Notes under the pieces: generated by a model
Told to the model about the DNA's origin: nothing
The model's input: only the letters and a program-made list of their open reading frames with translations
Database searches by the model: none
In this document: one piece after another, positions 10,221-21,185 of the stretch
Layout: each line of letters starts with the position of its first letter
Numbering within the stretch: position 1 is the first letter of the stretch
Made by a program: the position numbers and the translations under genes
Assembly: GCF_019175385.1 (NCBI RefSeq)
Contig: NC_083341.1
Coordinates: 15,763,203-15,827,202 of the forward strand
Origin: Lycium barbarum
Lineage: Eukaryota > Streptophyta > Magnoliopsida > Solanales > Solanaceae
Length of the DNA: 64,000 bases
Direction: 5' to 3'

Positions 10221-13200
10221 CTAAGCCTGATCTTCACTCGACCTCTCGGTATCATCCTCATCTAATTCGAGGTCACTATCCGACCCCTCAGGATCATACT
10301 TGGCCTTCGCCTCTGCCTCGAGCCTCTTGGCCTCTTCGATCTGGCCTGATAAGTCCACCCCGATGGTATAAATTTCTTCTAAGGTCTCTCTTCGGGATAG
10401 ACACTGCATATACTCAACCCGAGTGTCGCTCATTCTCTCGGCCACGGTTATATCGGTTTGATACTGAGCCAATATCCCATCAAAACTCAAGATTTGGCCC
10501 AGCGCTGCATTGTATCTAGCCCATAGATCGATATTATCATGGCCAAGATTTCTCGCTCCGACTCGGCCAAGGCAAGTTTTGATCGAAGTTCAGTAATTAG
10601 CTTCGACCTCTTATCAGCCTTCTCTGTCATCATATGGAGCTAATCCTTAGCTGATGCCAAGTCTCCTTGAGAACGTCACGCTCGGAAGCAACACCATCCA
10701 TTTTGCCCTTGAAGGCGTCGAGCTCAGGCTTAATCTCGCTGAACTCGAACCGAAGCTGGTCAATCTGGGTCACACACTCCCGGGAATGAGAAGGGGTAGC
10801 GTTAGCATCGGCTATTAACCGCTTATTATGAACTTCAAAAGCCCTTACCTTCTCAGCTAGGAGGTCATGTTCCCATCTGACATCGATGGCTTCATTCCAG
10901 GCCTTCTCCAAATCGGACTGAAGAGTGGAGGGGTTGGGTAAGATCGAGATAAACTCCAAGTTCTGCTCGTAGAGCTTCCTGAGCAATTCCATCTCTCGAG
11001 TTTGCTTCTCGAGCTGATCCTTAAGACGGTCCACCTCCCTTCTCAGTCGGTGGAAGTTTTCATGATGAAGCACGGAGGCCTGGAACAAAAAAGGGGAAAT
11101 TATTAGAATAAGAAAGGAAAATAAAGTTAAGTATAAAAACAGAAGAAAAAGGCGTACCCGGTTTAAGGCCTGCTGAGCCTCGTTGAAAAGGCAGGATTCA
11201 ATGGCCTCACTCATCTTCTTCCGATTCTCCAAGGTCACTAGAGGGTACAGATAACTGGCCACCCCGACCGGCCCGAATAGCAAGCTTTCGTAGATTTGGT
11301 CATTATTCTGAAAAGAACAAGGTTTGAAGGTTTGATATGAAGGTTTGAAGATCTGGGTAGATTTTTAAAGGTTTGGAGGTGAATGCATGAACGTATAAAT
11401 ATATGAAGGTTTGGTTATTCAAAGGCACGATGGTAAGTTTGAAGAGTGTAAGTTCTGAAAGTGAAAAATGAAAGGGAATGTTTACCTTTTATAGGGATGG
11501 GCCGAGACGGTTGCCATTCCATAACCGTCAGTTCACCCAACTAGGATATGACGCGCGGCTGATGTCAGAACGATGCGACTGATGGGATGTTTGATCTTAT
11601 CAACTTATATGAAACTTACAGAGGAAGGAATTGGATCTACTTCCACTTCCCGTCGTTTCGAGCTATCTACACACATGTATACGGGTGAGATCGAAGTCAA
11701 ACCTGCCCTCGATTTCCTGTCATGTTATGTAAAGATTTGGACCGGAGGTCCCATAGTCGAGATTTCAATATGGTCAAGAATAAGTATTGACATTGATTCA
11801 ACCGAGAGCGGAGGTGGTTGAGTGCATCGAGTGTCGACCATGACCGATTATATCCCGAACGGACTAAGAACACCGAGATGGAATGAGAAGCAGATGAACA
11901 TGGGGGTCGTTAATAAGAGGTCTTGATTTTCCCCGCGTTGCTTCAAAACTTAGAGGTCAAGGTAACCTTGAGTCCGACATAACGAAAACATAAGCGAAGG
12001 TAAAAGTTCAAACGGAGGGTAAAACCAAATGCATTCAATAAAAACTGGTAAAAGGCCAATCCACGAGTTCTACTAATTTTCTTCATGTGACGAATTTCTG
12101 ATTTCCTCGGTTACATCAGTTTCGCAAAACAAAAAAGACCTAACTTATGGTCCTAAACTAGAGCAGAAGGGAATCCCAAACCGGTACAGTGAACCGAAGG
12201 TTGAGAACTTCGGCCTATACCCTAGGGTACTAATACAATATTAAGCATCAGCTAAATGATCCCGGGATGATCCTCGGGAGCAGCCGAACCAGGGTTGTTT
12301 GGTCCGGTAGGTCCTCCTCATCAAGAACGATCATCGAGGGTGGTCCATCCCGAGGTATTTCCCGTCGAGTCTCCATGGTATGACGCGTTCTAACACGAGA
12401 GCCAATCCCTGAGGGAACGGTCGAGGTGCTTGTAGAGACTCATTGACTGGACGTTCTCACCAATGTAGGCGTAGTCTTTCTTCCCCCAACGACATCCTCG
12501 GTACCCTCTTCAACAATGTTTTTTCCTTTTGAAGACCTTTTTGTCGGGAGCCTTGAAAATCGAAGAGTCGAGGTTAGAATATGAAATGAAAAAACTAAAG
12601 AATTCCACAAAAAGATTGAAAATTACCATGGTTTTTGCCTTTCCACCCTTCGGGTGCCATGCTCCACCAAGAACGGCCCACGTTACGGGAAACACCTAAA
12701 AGTGCAACTACCCATTCAAAGATAGTGATTGCAAGCTCAGGTTCAATCGGATTCGGGATAGGGTTCCACGTCTCCGGGAAGTCTACGGATAAAGAGCGGT
12801 GAAGTTAGGCCGTACAAATCATCACGAACCGATGTAGCCATCCCCGATCATAGTTATCTTCCGGATCTATGAGACCTCAAGTTCCTCAAGGAAGCAGATG
12901 AACTATCCCTTCTTGGATTACCCGGGGTACATATATATGTATCAGATGGTCGAGGGTAAAAGAAACCCCGGCTATGTTGGCTAAAATTTTGAGGCAGTAC
13001 GCGAGCATCCAAATCTGTGGAGCAATTTGGCCAATACAAACGTGATATCGGTGACAGAAGTCCTCAATCACTTGAGGAATGGGAAGAGAAAAACCGATGG
13101 CAAAGGAATAGGCATAGATCATCGAATAACCAACAACGTGATGATTGATCCTTACCCTGCTTTCGACAGGACGGACATCGACATCCGCACCGAGGTTGCA

Positions 13201-13440
13201 ATCCTTCCTAACTACGGGGATGGTAGCGTCATCGATAAAGGATTCGAATTTCTCCATAGAATCGAGGTGAGAAGATATTTTTCAGTCATTCGCATATTTG
13301 AAACCGGCAGGAAGAATGTTCGCAGCAAGGAATTCTAACTTCTCCTCAGGGCTGGTCGCCCCCATCGCTGACAAGGGCGGTGAATGTAGCAGTGACGAAG
13401 AATGGTCCGCTCTTTGGGTTAACAGGGGTAGAGAAGTCAT
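10221..13440 (-). pseudogene. Antisense extra gene of the Tat element (Transposase_28-like, coiled coil)
   Basis: This gene reads against gag-pol. Proposed start is the ATG at 13440. The first exon shows one in-frame TGA (13282-13284), then a domain at 13257-12886 (IEDFCHRYHVCIGQIAPQIW) that matches the copy at 24255-24588 and the plant 'putative gypsy type transposon' (Transposase_28) family as I know it. Canonical splice signals are visible: donor after 12627, acceptor before 12551, acceptor before 11307, donor after 11158, acceptor before about 11081. The last exons encode a long coiled coil (LRREVDRLKDQLEKQTREME region) and an acidic tail ending at 10221. In-frame stops lie between 12886 and 12700 and at about 10630. 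Antisense extra ORFs are known in Tat elements; their function is unknown. Here an unusual leader-like block lies inside (about 11320-11700). Confidence 0.68.
11485..11495 (-). promoter_or_regulatory. TATA-like element inside the antisense region
   Basis: On the minus strand this reads CCTATAAAAGG. It is preceded by a GACGGGAAGTGGAA block (near 11655) and an AACCGTC motif, and followed by TTTTTCAC and repeated CCTTCATAT phrases. The same order is seen around the TATA at 23800 upstream of the other antisense gene. It therefore looks like a leader/promoter, yet it sits downstream of the N-terminal exon at 12627-13440. Confidence 0.5.
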
Positions 13441-13815
13441 GACCAAGACTAACGCGTAGTGTCAAGCGGAGAAAGATAGTGGTCTAAAAAACATTTAAAA
13501 CTCAGAAGAGAATATAGAACTTGGCAGTGGCAAACAAAGGATTTTTGAAAAGATGAGGTTTAGGGTTTAGGTTCAAAAGTGCATGGCAAGAAAGAGGTAT
13601 ATGGGCCTTAGATAGTGGGGAGTACAAAAGGTTTTTGAAGGATTTAAGAGTTCTGACAAGGGGCAGATTCCCAAGATTGATTAAGCGGCTGGAATAATTA
13701 TGAACTGACATCGGGCAGAGTGTAAGGATTTGATGGGAACGTCTTTTCCTAGGCGGCTAGGTACGGCCTACTCGGCTTTATCCGGATCCGTTTCCCGAAG
13801 TTAATACTTTTCTTC

Positions 13816-13851
13816 GAAAAATTGGGGGGGGGGGGGGGGGGGGGCACTATT
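13816..13851 (+). other. Polypurine tract with a long G run
   Basis: GAAAAATTG is followed by an unbroken run of about 21 G (13824-13844) and a short CACTAT just before the 3' LTR. Polypurine tracts prime plus-strand DNA synthesis; Tat tracts usually end in a much shorter G run, so this one has either expanded or been miscounted in sequencing. Confidence 0.8.
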
Positions 13852-14511
13852 TGTATACGGGCAAAACCCAGGACAAGATATCATCGGTTTCCTGATAAGA
13901 AAATTATGATTGTGATGGTCTTTGCTGGATCGGACGAGTCCCAATCAGGTCCAAAGTCGGGCATTGGGTCGGAGCCAGACCGACCACACCTGGTCCCGGG
14001 TCATTGAGTTCGGTTGGAGTTAGATAACGAGATACGATGAGAAGGTGGTTAATCATGATAAGTAAGGGACCAAAATATCTGCCATCAGCCGGATATTTCG
14101 GCACCGATCTCGCTTGTCAGTTACTAAAAGATTATGTACCTTATTTAGACTTGTACTAGGGTTAGAACTTCTCTACTATATAAAGAGGAGGCCCCCCTTT
14201 ACTTTTGGCAGTTTTTTTTTTTCACACGCATAAACCTAAAAAGCAATACAATTGATAGCAAGTGTTCATCCATCTTTCTAAGTGTTCTATCGTTGTTCAT
14301 TACTCAACCACTATAGCACGAGCTCGGCTCCCAGAGCCCGAGCCAACCAAACAGCCGCTTCCCAAGGCCAATCGTTGCTTTACTGTGGCTTGATCATTTA
14401 TACTTGCATTTACTTCATTATTTATCGCTTAATAGTCATTCGTGTTAAATCAAACTGCATATCCTTCGCACCGCGTACAAATTTAATTGTTATCCATTTT
14501 AAGGGTAAATA
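13852..14511 (+). repeat. 3' LTR of the Tat element
   Basis: Begins TGTATACGGG and ends at ...AATA just before GAGGG (14512-14516); the canonical CA end seen in the 5' LTR has become TA. It shares the TATA motif near 14177. Together with the 5' LTR it gives an approximate divergence of 5% by eye, that is, an older insertion than the Copia element at 31052. Confidence 0.92.
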
Positions 14512-14516
14512 GAGGG

Positions 14517-15603
14517 CACAGTTGATAATAGATATCATGAACGCGAGGAATATATTGATATCGAAATAATCAAGATGTCATGCGAAAGTTAATAGTTGCA
14601 AATCTTGAACAACGATAAATCAGATAACAAAAAAAAAAAAAGACATAATATTGTAGTAATATGATTTGGTCAAGTGATCTTAAATATTAATAAACTTATA
14701 GTATAAAAAAATAAAAACTATTGAGAGAATAATTTCTCCCTAAACAAGACTCTTTAATGACTACACTGTGGATGCTATTGTATTATTATATAAGCAGAAA
14801 TGATCTTCTATTTATAGAAGTTCAAAACATCTCTTCCAAGAAAATGATAGATATACACGAGTCCTTTTCTACCAAGAAAACTTTTTTGAAATAAAACGTA
14901 ATTATGATGTAGAGTCCAAATAAGATAGAAATTCAGGGCACATCCTAACTGGATAGGACACTAAAGTTGTTAACATAAGAAACATGGTGATTATAATGTT
15001 TAGGCTGATTTACAAAAATATCCCTTTTTAGGTCACTATTTATATTTTGTCCTATTTTTAGAAATTGGGCAAATAAAGTCCTTCGAAAATTACTCTTCCG
15101 GACAATGTTAAGCTCGGGTCTAATATATGCTCATATATTGTTCAACCTTATAAACAAAACATTAGATTGTAACGATCGCAATAATACACAAAATTTTAGA
15201 CCGTGATCTAGCATTTCTCATTAGATTTTCAGTTTTCTCATAATGAATTTTTAGACAGTGGTCAAAAAGATTTGTAAGTTCAAGAGAAATTAAAACTGAA
15301 GTTATTAGTCAAAAATTTTACCCCTTCCTCTCGGCGTAAGTTTTAGGTATTACGTTATGTAGCATAAGTTGTGCAATATTATTCCAGAATTTGTTGTAGT
15401 GTTCATAAACTGAAGTTATGCTTTTCGGATATATGTTCTTTATCTTTTTTAGAGAAAAATATATGAATGAAGTCATTTTTCAAACTAAGCTCTTGCTTTT
15501 CTGATGCAGGTGATCTTGGTCACTGTAAGAGTCTATTAATTTTTTTTCACATGAAAACTCAGTTGAATTTAAAATAAAGCAAAGAGAATGCACAAAAGGA
15601 AAA
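14517..15603. other. AT-rich intergenic DNA between the Tat element and the RLP pseudogene
   Basis: No gene or terminal repeat found. There is a poly(A) run at about 14628-14641. The stretch may include degraded 5' flank of the RLP pseudogene, but no match to the other RLP flanks was seen. Confidence 0.5.
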
Positions 15604-15726
15604 AGGGAAGGGGAATATTAAATGCTCTCTCTTTTCTAATTTTCTTGCCTGTTAATCGACTTTATTTTTTGTTGTTGCTTTGTTAAACAGGCACGTCAAA
15701 TGGTGAAATAAGGGAAGGGGAATATT
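15604..15726. repeat. 16-bp direct repeat flanking a 91-bp segment
   Basis: AGGGAAGGGGAATATT occurs at 15604-15619 and again at 15711-15726, and the RLP pseudogene frame becomes readable straight after the second copy. It could be the target duplication of a small insertion or repair filler that replaced the gene's 5' end. Confidence 0.6.
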
Positions 15727-18504
15727 GTTGTTACTGAACTATGGTTTAGTAGCGAAGAGCCTTGAGTGGCTTCCTCGTCTTGCTTTATTACGTGACCTTG
15801 ACCTTAATATGGTTCATATTGAAACAGTCAATTGGTTACAACTAATAATTAAGTTCCCTTTCCTAGAAAAATTAGATTTAAGAGCTTGTGACCTCCCTAT
15901 TCCAATCACTTAATCTAACTCATCTCTCATCGAATGTCTCTTACCATTTGCTTTCTCATCTCAATCTCACTGGGAATAAGCTTTCTTCTTCTACATTTCA
16001 ATGGTTGGTCAACTTGAGTACGAGATTTACTACTATAGATCTCTCTTTTAACCGTTTAGCAGTTCCCATCCCTGAAGCTTTCGGGTATATGAAGCGTCTT
16101 GAGGTCATTAACCTTGCTGCAAATACTTTAGAAGGTGGATTGCCCAAATCTTTTGGGAATTTGAGTCACTTGAAAACCCTTAGTTTATCATTGAATAAAA
16201 TGAACCGACCACTTTCTGAATTATTCCTACGTTTGTCTGGTAAAGAAGGAAAATAAACTTGAAGAGTTGAGTTTATGTGACAATCATATTAGTGGTTAAC
16301 TACCTGACCTTACCAGATTTTCATCCTTAAAAAGTTTGAAGTTGCAAGAGAATCAATTGAATGTATCTTTCCTAGAGAGTTATGGGCAGACTTCCATTTG
16401 TCTAGTAATGAAATTACAGGATCTTTGCCAAACTTTCTTTGCCAACTTAACAACATTTTCAGCATTGAAAGAGTTGCATTTGAACAATAACCAATTCAAA
16501 GTGAGGTTACCTCAAAGTGTAGGACGACTTTCAAAGCTTGAGACATTGGAGGTCAATTCAATTTTTTTTGGAAGGTCCAATTACAGAATCACATCTTTCA
16601 AACCTTTCCAACTTAAAAGTGTTGGACTTGTCATATAACCCGCTCGCTTTTCAATTGGGACCTAATTGGCTTTCGCCTTTTGAATTAGATGTTATAAGAC
16701 TCTCCCATTGTGAACGGAAAAGGGCCAAAATTACCCCTGAACTTTGAAAAATAGTTCATCCATACCCTTCGTTATACTTTAGGACCAATTATACCCTTAC
16801 CGTTATACTTTGGGTCAAATATGCCCTTGAGTATAACGGAGTGCCACGTGTCGGTCTCTCAGTGGCCAACTTATTTCCCCTCTTATTTTTTCATCCGGAT
16901 CAAACAAATACAGATCCGACCCAATTAATTTAGTACCCGATGGCTATGGAAGTTTCTCTTCATAAACTGCACTAAATGCTAACAGTAGGCATATCAATTC
17001 CACAATCCAACTCTTTAGCTCTTAACTTTGTCAACCATTCTAAAAAAAATTAAGTGCTACCGTTTGGTAGTTCGGCGAGGAAAAGCTTTATTAAATAGTG
17101 AGTGGCCCTGCACCCCATGGCTATGGAAGTTTCTCTTCAGAGTGAAGGGGTCCCATAAAAGTCTTTTCTTCCATCGGATAAATATTAGCCAACTGCCCAA
17201 CTTGAATTCTAGACTTGGTGGAAGTACGGTGGAAGAGCTACCGATCAAACAGAACATTCCTCTCTGATTTTTTTATTAGCCAATGAAACCTTAATTAGCT
17301 TCAGATGTTGAATAATTTCTCATTTTGAACTTGTAGATAGTGGTTGTCAGATTTTGTGCATTGATTCTTCTACGACATGCTATACAAGTGAAGGTTCCTG
17401 TTCCCAGAAGAACTTAAGTGAAACTCAAACTGATAAGATTGGTTCGTCCAGATCTAATTTAGATTCTGCTAGCACTTCCACCAGTGATTCGTGGCAGCTT
17501 AAATTGAGGATTGAATCACTCTGAAGAGAAACTTCCATAGCCATGGGGTGCAGGGCCAATCCGTTTAGGTTTATTTGGGTATGATATGTTATTGACGGGT
17601 CGGGTATTAAATTGATTGGGTCGGATCTGTATTTGTTTGATCCGGATGAAAAAATAAGAGGAGAAATAAGTTGGCCACTGAGAGATTGACACGTGGCACT
17701 CCGTTATACTCAAGGGCACATTTGGCCCAAAGTATAACGGTAAAGGTATAATTGACCCTAAAGTATAACGAAGGGCATGAATGAACTATTTTTCAAAGTT
17801 CAGAGGTAATTTTAGCCCTTTTCCGCATTGTGAAATGGGGCATCATTTCCCACACTGGCTACGAACTTAGAAGAATTACTCAGATTTTGATATATCTTTC
17901 ACTAGTATATCAGGCGTAGCACCTGACTGGTTTTGGGATCTTTCTCCTAAACTAGGATACTTCAATATTTCCAATAATCAAATAAGCAGAGAGGTACTCG
18001 ATTTGTCCTCCTTTGTTGCATCAAAGAGATCTGGTTTTCCGAGGATGGATTTCAGTTCAAATACTTTCTCGGGTTTAGTGTCATTATTCCCAGCCAACTT
18101 GACATCATTACATCTTTCCAAAAACAAATTTGTCGGATCTATTTATTTCCTATGCAAAATAGCCAACCCTTGCTTCAGCTTTTTCGACCTTTCAAATAGC
18201 CTACTTTCAGGAGAACTTCCCAATTGTTTGATGGGATTTGAAGCTCTAGTCATTCTAAATTTAGCCAGCAACAATCTTTCCGGTAGAACTTCTGATTCCA
18301 TTGGTTCTTTGTTGTCTATCGAATCTCTACAGCTACGGAACAATAATTTTACTGGTGATCTGCCTACCTCTTTGAAGAATTGTAGAATGTTGAAAATCTT
18401 GGACGCGGGGGAAATAAGTTAAGTGGAGAGATCCCATCATGGATTGGCTCGCACTTGACAAACTTGGTTGTCCTAAGTCTAAGAGTCAATAGGTTCAATG
18501 GAAG

Positions 18505-18505
<1 letters not shown>
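15727..18505 (+). pseudogene. Leucine-rich-repeat receptor-like protein pseudogene (EIX/Cf type)
   Basis: LRR blocks are readable at 15727-16714 and resume at 17835-18505, interrupted by a transposon. Typical repeats are LSHLNLTGNKLSSSTF, IDLSFNRLAVPIPEAF, LHLNNNQFK and SLQLRNNNFTGDLPTSL. The segments align in order with the intact RLP at 28023-30383, and the pseudogene keeps extra LRRs (about 15950-16330) that the intact gene lacks. The signal peptide, N-terminal cap, loop-out region and transmembrane end are missing. Stops and frameshifts occur (about 15912, 16254, 16636 and 18421). It stops inside VVLSLRVNRFNG at an (AT)n tract and a Helitron-type end. In life such proteins are plasma-membrane immune receptors; this copy is dead. 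Confidence 0.9.
16715..17825. mobile_element. Non-autonomous Mutator-like element with long TIRs
   Basis: A 1111-bp insertion in the RLP pseudogene, flanked by a perfect 9-bp duplication CATTGTGAA (16706-16714 and 17826-17834). Both ends start CGGAAAAGGGC and the inverted arms match for well over 200 bp, including a shared TATACTTT-rich repeat and a CCATGGCTATGGAAGTTTCTC block. A 9-bp duplication with long TIRs is the hallmark of Mutator-like elements. No transposase is encoded. Confidence 0.92.

Positions 18506-18506
<1 letters not shown>

Positions 18507-18546
<40 letters not shown>
18507..18546. repeat. (AT)n microsatellite at the break point of the RLP pseudogene
   Basis: An uninterrupted AT run sits between the last RLP codons and the Helitron-like terminus. 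Confidence 0.9.
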
Positions 18547-18548
<2 letters not shown>

Positions 18549-18575
18549 TAGTCAATTTGACCGCGCTTCGCACGG
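18547..18575 (-). mobile_element. Helitron-type 3' terminus (minus strand)
   Basis: On the minus strand the sequence ends in CTAGT, preceded about 10 bases earlier by a hairpin (ACCGCGC, loop TTC, GCACGGT in plus orientation) and by an AT-rich 5' neighbour. A CTRRT end with a GC-rich hairpin just inside is the Helitron signature. The other end (TC...) to the right was not found, so element length is unknown; it may carry some of 18576-22778. Confidence 0.6.
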
Positions 18576-19900
18576 TAGTAAAGCACGTCATTGCATGTTA
18601 AAATTGTAAAATATTACTTATGATATTTTAAAACAGGACTTTTAAAATTTGATCTTCAAATTCTAATAGAATAATATAGGTGAAACTGTTTGTTATTTTT
18701 CTTTAATAAACATGTAAAGTAAGAAGAGAATCATGGATTTTTTTTATCTCTTTAATTGATATATGCAAACAAAGAAGAAATGGCAAATTAAAAAGAACAA
18801 AACAATGATTTTTTGAATAGTTCGTTGAAAAAAACTTCTTATTGAATGAATAAGTTTCTAATATTTGACGAGGATGAATATAATAGGGGTATTCCATAAA
18901 GTCATAGCGTATTGTCGTAATCTCATTTCAAAATGACACAAAAACTTTACTTTGGGTGAGAAAGCAAAAATTGACCGAAATATGAAATATGCTGGAAATA
19001 AAATCAAACTTCATCAAACGAATTTGAACCAGTTCCTATATATAGTAAGTACATAGCAATTTCTTATATAATTAAAAATATTATTTTACGTAGAACAGAT
19101 AAACTATCTTCTAACCAAGACCATCTATAGCTTCCCATTCCAAACCGAAAAAGCGCCAAGAAATGTACCTCAATAATCAAAAAGAAAAGATAAAAAAAGG
19201 CAAGTACGAAGGATAGTTCCTAAAACAAAATCATTGCTGCTACTGGGGATGGGGATGACCAACTTCAAATGCAGTCACATCTTCAACGCCTGATACATGA
19301 TGATGATGATGATGATACTAGTAATAATAATCTCTTAAGAATTTTCTTGTCTTAAAAATCAGGGGCAATCTAGAGTAACCTTATCGTAGTAATGCCATCA
19401 GCCAATTATCGAACAATTTCATCAAGTATAAATGTTATCTGTCTTTGAGAGCTCATACAAATTGCTCTAGCATGTAACATTCAAAAGCTTGATCAATACT
19501 TTCCCCTTTTGGAAATAACACATTTAAGTGAAATGAAAGAAAACTGATGAATAAAGCTGAACAACTCCCACTAGACAACACTTCCTCATTTTTATTCACA
19601 TGATGACATGGTTATTAACATTGTTTGTGTCTGGAAGTTTATATGTGAAGAAATTGATTCTAAGATGTAAGTTATAAAGTTGCTATATATTCGAATACAC
19701 TTGATAATTTTCAGACAACTATTATGTACTGGCATTGCTACATCGCCTGAGTCTGTCTTTTGATTCAAGCAAAAAAGTCTTCATTGACATCAAGAAATGT
19801 GCTGCGTTTTCTCCCAAAAATGTCCAGACTCCTACAAGAATTCAAATATAGGTTAATGGGATATGTTGGGTCATATAAGAAGAAAAAGCAAAACTCCGCC

Positions 19901-20093
19901 CATGGCTTTGGTCAAGTGGTAAGAACACACCGTGGGATGTGTGTGGGTTAGCCGCATATAACATGTTCGAACCTTGGTAAACAAAAGCGTGATATTTAAG
20001 TAGAGAAGGATAAAGGGTCAAATCCATTATCCAGAAATTTTGGAACCATGCATCACTTAGCTTCAGACATTTATCGATTATCCAGGAAAAAAG
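19901..20093 (+). mobile_element. tRNA-derived SINE (Solanaceae type)
   Basis: Begins near CATGGCTTTGGTCAAGTGG (A-box-like) with a B box GTTCGAACC at about 19966-19974. The body contains TATTTAAGTAGAGAAGG and CATTATCC phrases that I associate with Solanaceae SINEs, and it ends near ATCGATTATCCAGGAAAAAA. No clear target duplication was found, so the boundaries are approximate. Confidence 0.7.
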
Positions 20094-20304
20094 AGAGGAT
20101 CCTAATTAGAATGCTGAAAATATTACTGCTTGAAAAGCCTATTAGAAAAATGAATGGAGATGGAAGAAGCTAGCAACCATGAAATAAACATTGCTTTCCT
20201 CACGGGTTAGATGGAAATAAGCCCATCTATTTTCTTTAGAGCCCTTGTACCAAAAAGACGTACAAAATCAAAAATCAAGACTATGTTTAACTAAATAAGA
20301 TCAG

Positions 20305-20380
20305 GGTGGGGGCGGGGGGGGGGGGGGGGGGAGAGGGGGCGAGGGGGCGGGGGCGGGAGAGGGGAGGGGGCGGGGAAAGG
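20305..20380. repeat. G-rich tract with G-quadruplex potential
   Basis: A run of about 19 G (20312-20330) is followed by repeated GGGGGCG/GAGGGGGCG blocks up to about 20376. Many G runs of four or more lie close together on the plus strand. Run length is uncertain because homopolymers are hard to sequence. Confidence 0.8.
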
Positions 20381-20978
20381 AACCTTGGACGGAAGGCAGG
20401 ATGGTCTTGTGCTTTCAACTGCACTTTGCCAACAGCTAGTTGGGGCTCAGATGTAAGAGGTAACGGATAAAAAGATCAAGAAAAATTAATAATAACTATT
20501 TGATGAGCTACAACTCAAAAATAGACAATCTTATAGTAATACCTGCAATTTGTGTCCAAGAAGAAACAACAAACAATGTACCCCATAGAAACAATCAACA
20601 TAAAGATGTAACAATATCAACCTTATTAAGCAGATCAATTAGCGGATTATGATGAAATTTCTTTACAATATGAAAATTGAACTCATGTAGCAGAGGCAAA
20701 ACAATTCATTGTGATTATTGGAATTTCAACGATAACAATTAACGGCATAAAAGTCTATACATGTCCAGATTACCATTGGCACAGTTGTTTCCCTCTTTGT
20801 GTTTCGGAAAACTCCAAGTAGTTGTTCAGTTCCCAGAACTCCTTTTATAAAATCTTCCCCAGTTTTTCCTAACGTACCGTTTTCTTAAGGGGGCCGAGCT
20901 TTGAAGTCTTAGGTCGACACAGATTCTTCTTGCTTTGGAACCTCTGCATGATTGATTCTGGAGAAAAAAGGACAAAAA

Positions 20979-21185
20979 TGATCCCTTAATTATAATAGTA
21001 GGTTCAAAATAGTCCCTTAACTATGCACTTAACGGTTTTAGTCCTTTAAGTTTGTTACAAGTTAACAAAAATGGTCCCTTAACTATGAGAGTAGGTTCAA
21101 AATAGTCTCTTAACTATACACTTAACGGTTTTGGTCCTTTAAGTTTGCCATAAGTTGACAAAATGGTCCCTTAGCTATGGGGGTT
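20979..21185. repeat. 92-bp tandem repeat, two full units and a partial
   Basis: Units start at 20979, 21071 and 21163 with ATGRTCCCTTA. Each carries GTAGGTTCAAAATAGTC and CACTTAACGGTTTT. This style of phrase is common in the long TIRs of foldback plant DNA elements, so it is probably a relic of one. Confidence 0.75.

Larger units (their letters stand above)
2753..14511 (+). mobile_element. Full-length Ty3/gypsy retrotransposon, Tat lineage, degenerate
   Basis: An 11.8 kb element bounded by LTRs at 2753-3426 and 13852-14511 and flanked by a perfect 5-bp target duplication GAGGG (2748-2752 and 14512-14516). Order is LTR, primer site, gag, protease, RT, RNase H, second RNase H, integrase, a long 3' region with an antisense gene, polypurine tract, LTR. 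This order is the published signature of the plant Tat (Retand/Ogre-type) group: pol order of Ty3/gypsy, an extra archaeal-type RNase H, and an antisense extra ORF downstream of pol. Stops and frameshifts occur in every coding domain, so it cannot be autonomous. By eye the LTRs differ at roughly 30 positions (about 95% identity). Confidence 0.93.
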
